Shown: positions 57,947 to 64,000 of the stretch, piece after piece
How the letters are laid out: every line of letters starts with the position of its first letter
Numbering within the stretch: position 1 is the first letter of the stretch
Source of the DNA: Eucalyptus grandis
Lineage: Eukaryota; Streptophyta; Magnoliopsida; Myrtales; Myrtaceae
Assembly (NCBI RefSeq): GCF_016545825.1
Contig: NC_052622.1
Coordinates: 9,739,001 to 9,803,000 of the forward strand
DNA: 64,000 bases
Direction of reading: 5' to 3'
Program-made: the position numbers and the translations under genes
The notes under the pieces: model-generated
The model's database searches: none
Seen by the model: only the letters and a program-made list of their open reading frames with translations
What the model was told of the DNA's origin: nothing

Positions 57947-60900
57947 CTTGGTTTTGAACCTTAGAGGACTTAGGCCAAAATTAATCTTGTTCAAATTTTT
58001 TTTTTTGTTTGGCAGCGAGGATTCCAAGTATGTCTCTAACATTAAAGGTGTTAAATGTTTTTGTAGGATGGGAGGTATAAGGGGAAGTATTTGCTCACCT
58101 TTGTCTTGCAGGAAGATGTAGGAATGTATGGTTTATTTTTTATGTATGAAGTGTTGATTGCCTATAAATTGTCATGCCTGCATTTTTTGCATTGCACTAC
58201 ACCATAGCACACACTACCTGCCGCCGGACCTGGGCCGCATAGGATTATTTAGGATGGTGTTAAGGTGGATACCACTCCGACTACAAGCACATAGTACGAG
58301 TCGCCCACCTTAACCCCGAAATTTCTTTCTTGATGTCAGAGGTCCCCACCCTGGTTTGCGAGCATGCGACACGGGTCGGTCCTTTGACAAAGCCGGAGTC
58401 ATGGGTAACCCGACCCAGCCACGATCTTGTTGGTTCAGTCCGGTGATCCCATGGCTCCATTTTGGGCCGTATAGAGTAGAAATCGAACCACATTCCATGT
58501 GCATGTCTATGTAATTTTGAAAAAAAGCATGAGACAAAGGTCGGCACCCATTGTAAGTATCATTTCCCTTTTTATTTGCTCATTTTGTATTGCATTTTCA
58601 TCTTGAAAGTCGCGGAAGTCAATCGAATGCCCTCGGTGATGCAAGCTTATGAATGAAAAATTGGCAATCACTTTTGACAAGTGAGCATTTGAATGCAAGT
58701 TTTAAACATTTTGATTTGGCCTTGTTGAGCACATGGTTTTGTTTAAAATTTTAGTTATGGGCTCGAAATCATTTAAAAAAAAAAAACTTTCAAGTTGTGA
58801 TTATATTGGGACACAAAAATTGAAATTGCATTTTTTATCAAATTTTCTCATTCTCGCATTTTGGGACTATAATGCAAATCATTTTGTGTACAAATTCCTC
58901 AAAATAAAAATCACTCTAATTTTCTATGAGTAAAATCACAAATCAATTTTTCAAAAATCAATAACACTTTTGCATACGAAACTTTTGGAATAAAAGTGGA
59001 CATTCGATTGATGGCCGTGGATTGATAATGATGTTTTCTCTTATGATAAAATCTTGGCAAAATACTAAAATCCCGTAATAAGGATTGTGGGGCATGTATC
59101 GTCGCCTCGATTTTATTATAAGAAGCGACGTCATTAAAATATCATTTTTCTCTTATTCACATATTGACATTGTCATCTTTTTGCAGGTTATGCGCGATGC
59201 TCTTTGACATTCTCATGGTGACCATTCAAGGACATGAATTCTAGAGCTAGGACAAGAGTTGTTTTTTACTTTCATCTGTAAAAGAGTCTCTTGTATTTTA
59301 TCAGTCTTTATTCTTGTTAAGAAACATGTTTTCCGTTTTAGGTTTTGATTTACAAATCCAATTTATGCTCTTGTAAATTGTGCGACTCACATTTTTAATG
59401 ATGGAATTCGAAAATCATCATTTTAAAAAAAAAAAAAATACAAAAAGAGAGCAAATTTAGAAGTGTTTTAAGTGAACCTATACATTTACCTTCCAAAATG
59501 AATCTCAAGAAAAATTTGTTTAATGCCCTCTCTTCATATAGTCATTTTCTTGGGCTCATCGAACTCGAGGAGCAAGCATGCATCGAGGTTTCATTGGCGC
59601 CAATTTTCCGTAAAAGCGGAACGAAGTCAAATTCCATTATGAGAAGTTTTGTTATTCGCAAATGCCTTACGTGCCAAAATAACCCGTTGACCTCGTTTAC
59701 TTTGCATGATGAGACAAATGAAGGGAGTTGCCAAATATCCAAAAGGGCGAATTCAAAGGAAGAGTAAACTGTATCGATTCCAGTTATTCATTTCTAATAC
59801 CGTTTCTGACATAATTTTATTTTCATTGTCAAGGAGATATCAAGAGTGCCAAGTTTTGTAACGTTCCCAACAAACGCAATGGAGCACTTTTAAGTCTTGT
59901 TCATCTTAAACAAAAAGATTTAAATGAAAGAAAGTGGGCAATATTGTCTATTCCTCCATGAGAGATACATTGGGATGTTGATCGCTTGACTCTGAAAAGG
60001 ATGTATCTCGTTCCTAAACTTGATTTCTCTTCAGCATAAAAAATGACATGTCATTTTTCTTTGATACAGGACGGGTTCGAACATAACAAAGGATTGTCAA
60101 ATGAAGAGTGGCAGAGCAACGTCTGATTTTTTTTTTAAAAAAAATCTCTCATCTCCCCACAAACAAAGTGTGCTGGAACAACATTGTCAAATTCATCAAA
60201 AATGATGTATCGTTCCTTTGTTGAACCTAACTAAAAATAGAGATAACTCATTTCATCTGCCTTCTTACAGGGTGATATAAAATAAAAAGGGTTGCACTTA
60301 ACCGTGGAATCGGCGCCTTCTACTAAGGAATCAGGAAAACATCAAACACTTAAGGGCAAAGGCAAGGGAAGGGTATTGTTGAGTTGCCAAATATCTACGA
60401 GGGTGAATCCAAAAGATGTTAGCCCTCAAAGGATAAAAGCGACTGAAGGGTAATAATGTATCGTTTCCAACATTTCAATCCCTAAGGAGCTTTGCACTAA
60501 CATATTCTTTTACATTCTTTACAGGATTATCGGGTCGCCATGCTGCAGGTAAGTACCCTTCTTCTCAGTTTTTTTTTTAAGTAAAAAAAAAAAAAAAAAA
60601 AAAAGAGAAGAGAGAATTTCCATTACAAAAGAGAACTTTTGGGCTTTCCTAGAGAAAAAAAAAAGAATAATAATTGAGAAAAAAATTACAAACCTTTTGA
60701 ACATCCTTTCTATCTCAAAATTGTTTTCTTGTCTTGTGGATTATTCATTTTGAATCAAAATTCCCTATGGAGATTGATATACTCGAATGATCTCGGCAGA
60801 GTGAAATGGAAATGTTAACCATGCCAAACAAGAAGTGCTTAGGATGAAGAAAGGCAAGCCTATTTCCAAACACGTCATTTAAACACTTTTGAGAGTTGAG

Positions 60901-62510
60901 CATTATTCAAACACTTTTGAGAGTTGAGTGAAAAGAGACCTTCTCTTAGGACGAATGATTCATTCGCATTGAGCGCAAAGATCGAAATGATAAAGGCGTT
61001 TCCTTCATCAATCCCAAGCATTGCACTAATCTCTTGTTACCCATTTGGGCTGAAAAAAAAAAGATGATCCTTCAAAGTACCCCTATCGAGAACGACCCTA
61101 CATTGGGGCAACATAGGAGGTTACGGTCGTGTTGTAAAACGAAAGGTTGAGAAAGATTCTATTACTTTCACTTACATCAATCTTCTTGTGGTAGCTTCAG
61201 AGGAATTCTCATCGGAGCTTGACTCATCCCAAGGTGAAGAAGAGCATTTCCTTCTCTACCCAAACACTGATACCCATTGCTATAACCAATTTGGGCCTGA
61301 TTATTCATTTCTGAATCCCGAGCGGTGATCATCTCCCTTCACTGGGGCAAGGCATAAGTATTGACCAAATATAATTGACAATCACAGGAAAATGTGAAAA
61401 GCATCTCGAAAGTCATAAGCTACCAAAGTTCAAAGAGCAAAAAGCTCGACAAACTAGGGGGCATGAAAAAGCAGTGTGCCTAGTAAAAGCAAGGCCAATG
61501 CCCGTCAAGAAAAAGAGCCAAAAGGCCGCATCTTATGTGAAAGAAAAATTATCAAAATCCAAGTGCCTGCGAGAAAAAAAAATCATCGCAAAGGACAAAA
61601 GAAATTAGAGAAAAGAGCAAAGCTTTCATGCATAAATGATCAGTGAATGAACTCTCGAGATGTGCTGTGTTTCAAGAGCCAAATGCTTTCGAAATGTCAA
61701 GTGACCCGGTCATGATGCCATGATGATCACTGACTCTTAAAGACCCTCTTGAAAATTTTAAGCCTTTCAAGCCCTTCCCGAGCCAACATTATAACCCTTT
61801 TCCGAAGCCTCTTCTGATTGGGATGATTTGAGTGAAAATGAGAATACCACAAAGAAGCTACTACTTGAAGGAGTGGAAATAATTCTATCTTGTCTTATCT
61901 TCCAAGTTCTCGACTCGTAAACCCAATGAAGATAGCGGCACATGTTCCTTTATTGGCCTCAAAGCAATCATTCCTTTGTGTAAGCCCTAACCAAGCCTAT
62001 ATTGCGGTCCTTTCAAAAGACCTTTTTGATCGATCAGATTGTGCTCATCGCGAATGTTTCGAAAGCCTTTGATCTAGGTTATGTGAGATACCCTCAAAGA
62101 ACCAGTTATCTCCCACATGAACGGATGGGATCAAGCAGCCATTTTATCGAAAGTACGTGAGAAGCCCTTTCTGACTAAGAAGCTCTAGTTTGGCATGCTT
62201 AATGAGTCTTTTTCACGAATAGAAATCATTCTGGTAAGAATTTGACTCATAGAGAATTTGATGATTAACGATGCATTCTCGAACAAGATGACAATTTTGC
62301 GCCACATGATTCTGATTGAAATAAAATGTTTTTCCAAAGCAGTCAAACTTAGCTTGATTAGCTTGTTCAATTAATGCTGCAATATTTCTAATACAACGTC
62401 TCTAATGACATTTGCCCAAGTTGAGTTTCACAGGATTCCTCAGTGAAGCCATGTAGTTTTCAGGGGATTAACGGGTGCTTCCCTAAAAATCAAAGGTTCA
62501 TGGTCAGCCT
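57947..62510 (+). other. Internal leader region of the Tat/Ogre-like element, no intact gene
   Basis: No domain-bearing frame could be recognised in 4.5 kb. Small frames such as 59498-59767 (+), 61375-61608 (+) and 61890-62072 (+) have no known motif; the second is Lys-rich. Poly-A/T runs are frequent. It may contain a decayed extra ORF before gag, as expected for Ogre elements, but that cannot be shown by eye. Confidence 0.5.
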
Positions 62511-62519
62511 TAAACCATG

Positions 62520-63126
62520 TCATTCACACGGTTGGTGGGTCTATCCTTAAACCACACGGTTCGTGGGTCTATCCTTAAACCACACGGTTCGTGGGTCTAT
62601 CCTTAAACCACAGGGTTGGTGGCTTTCCTAAACCACATGGTTCGTGGGTTTATCCTTAAACCACGGGGTTGGTGGCTTTCCTAAACCACACGGTTCGTGG
62701 GTCTATCCTTAAACCACACGGTTCGTGGGTCTATCGTTAAACCACATGGTTGGTGGGTTTATCCTTAAACCATGGGGTTGGTGGCTTTCCTAAACCACAC
62801 GGTTCGTGGGTTTATCCTTAAACCACGGGGTTGGTGGCTTTCCTAAACCACACGGTTCGTGGGTCTATCCTTAAACCACATGGTTGGTGGGTTTATCCTT
62901 AAACCACGGGGTTGGTGGCTTTCCTAAACCACACGGTTCGTGGGTCTATCCTTAAACCACACGGTTCGTGGGTCTATCCTTAAACCACATGGTTCGTGGG
63001 TCTATCCTTAAACCACATGGTTGGTGGGTTTATCCTTAAACCACGGGGTTTGTGGCTTTTCCTAAACCGCACGGTTCGTGGGACTATCCTTAAACCACAA
63101 GGTTCATGGTCAACCTTAAACCATGT
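62520..63126 (+). repeat. 25/28-bp minisatellite array
   Basis: About 21-22 units of GGTTCGTGGGTCTATCCTTA plus AACCACAC (28 bp), alternating irregularly with a 25-bp form (GGTTGGTGGCTTTCCTAAAC plus CACAC/CACGG). Unit order suggests higher-order blocks of three to four units were amplified. It lies within the retroelement. Confidence 0.95.
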
Positions 63127-63480
63127 CATCTTCTTATGACCCGGTGGGCTTTCCGTAGCTCGGAGTCCTTCAATCCCCTTCTTATGACCCGATGGGCTTT
63201 CCGTAGCCCGGAGTCCTTCAACCCCATTCTTATGACCCGGTGGGCTTTCCGTAGCCCGGAGTCCTTCAACCCCCTTCTTATGACCCGGTGGGCTTTCCGT
63301 AGCCCGAAGTCCTTCAACCCCCTTCTTATGACCCGATGGGCTTTCCGTAGCCCGGAGTCCTTCAATCCCCTCTTATGACCAGGTGGGCTTTCCGTAGCCC
63401 GGAGTCCTTCAATCCCCATTCTTAGGACCCGGTGGGCTTTCCGTAGCCCGGAGTCCTTCAATCCCCTTCTTATGACCCGG
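63127..63480 (+). repeat. 48-bp minisatellite array
   Basis: Seven to eight units built of TTCTTATGACCCGGTGGGCT, TTCCGTAGCCCGGAGTCCTT and CAACCCCC. Because the period is a multiple of three, both strands stay open, giving repeat peptides (for example MTRWAFRSPESFNP) that are not evidence of a gene. Confidence 0.95.
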
Positions 63481-64000
63481 AGAGCTTTGTAGCCCGGAGC
63501 CCTTCTTCTTACGACACGGTGAGCTTTGTAGCCCGGAGAGCTTTTGTAGCCCGGAGAGCTTTGTAGCCCGGAGTCTTTCTTCCTCTGACACGGTGAGCTT
63601 TATAGCCCGGAGAGCTTTTGTAGCCCGGAGAGCTTTGTAGCCCGGAGTCTTTTTTCCTATGACACGGTGAGCTTTGTAGCCGGAGAGCTTTTGTAGCCCG
63701 GAGAGCTTTGTAGCCCGGAGTCTTTCTTCCTATGACACGGTGAGCTTTGTAGCCCGGAGAGCTTTTGTAGCCCGGAGAGCTTTGTAGCCCGGAGTCTTTC
63801 TTCCTATGACACGGTGAGCTTTGTAGCTCGGAGAGCTTTTGTAGCCCGGTGAGCTTTGTAGCCAGGAGTCCTTCTTCCTATGACCCGGAGAGCTTTGTAG
63901 CCCGGTGAGCTTTGTAGCCCGGAGAGCTTTTGTAGCCCGGAGTCCTTCTTTCTTTGACACGGTGAGCTTTGTAGCCCAGAGTCCTTCTTCTTATGACACG
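63481..64000 (+). repeat. Derived GAGCTTT-GTAGCCCGGAG repeat array, continues past window
   Basis: Shorter sub-units (GAGCTTTTGTAGCCCGG and GAGCTTTGTAGCCCGGAGTC) are combined in larger blocks of 60-75 bases with TTCCTATGACACGGT. It shares words with the 48-bp array and so likely arose from it. The window ends inside the array. Confidence 0.92.

Larger units (their letters stand above)
55738..64000 (+). mobile_element. Tat/Ogre-like gypsy element (partial, runs off window)
   Basis: A 2188-bp LTR is followed by an Arg-type primer site, which together point to the Tat/Ogre clade. The internal region to the window end has no intact gag or pol, as in Ogre elements whose first kilobases are leader and extra ORF, or in decayed copies. 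The last 1.5 kb are minisatellites. The left target duplication may be GTGGT (55733-55737); the partner lies outside the window. Confidence 0.75.

Noticed and set aside
63106..63461. Repeat-peptide open frames on both strands
   Set aside because: A 48-bp period keeps any frame open; there is no initiation context and no domain.
62520..64000. CRISPR-like regular repeats
   Set aside because: Units are head-to-tail minisatellites without unique spacers, in a plant retroelement, and no cas genes are present.

Overview
The window looks like a euchromatin-to-heterochromatin transition in a dicot plant nuclear genome. It has GT-AG introns, a germin-like gene, a coiled-coil NB-ARC-LRR relic and very many nested LTR retrotransposons, MULE/hAT elements and a LINE. 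The repeat style reminds me of Myrtaceae-type genomes, but that is only an impression; I found no diagnostic marker of species.

Region by region. 1-10.1 kb is the gene-bearing part: a TVP38/TMEM64 (VTT domain) membrane protein gene with four coding exons and a probable 5'-UTR intron (+), a single-exon germin-like protein gene (+), and a decayed RPM1-like NB-ARC-LRR gene (-). 10.1-35.4 kb begins with a Mutator-like element with about 200-bp inverted ends. A tandem segmental array follows. Its unit carries a two-exon LRAT/NC-domain gene (-), the 5' LTR and scraps of a Ty3/gypsy element, and a truncated LINE (-). Unit 1 runs ~11.2-23.66 kb, unit 2 ~23.66-34.78 kb, unit 3 is only a truncated head (34.78-35.39 kb), and unit 4 runs 48.65-54.73 kb. 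The LRAT gene of unit 1 is intact. That of unit 2 has a solo LTR in exon 1, and that of unit 4 has a frameshift in exon 1. 35.45-47.79 kb is one minus-strand Ty1/copia (Sirevirus-like) element inserted in a second MULE copy, with a 5-bp target duplication spanning 12.3 kb. Its 3' LTR holds a nested solo LTR (36.19-39.45 kb). 54.73-64.0 kb is a fragment of a reversed gypsy-type LTR, broken by a Tat/Ogre-like gypsy element. That element has a 2.2-kb LTR, an Arg-type primer site and two minisatellite arrays, and it runs off the window.

No operon-like cooperation is expected. The biology here is genome dynamics: nested insertions can be ordered by their target-site duplications, a gene family was multiplied by tandem segmental duplication and mostly broken by transposons, and a hAT element carries a captured piece of a receptor-kinase gene. 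Nearly all target-site and inverted-repeat claims were read directly from the sequence. Lineage names are inferences from residual protein motifs and primer-binding sites. I found no tRNA, rRNA or CRISPR feature, and no clearly undescribed biochemical system. The strongest candidates for follow-up are the hAT element with the kinase fragment, the fold-back repeat at 22.43-22.67 kb, and the unclassified 2.8-kb insertion at 13.18-16.02 kb.
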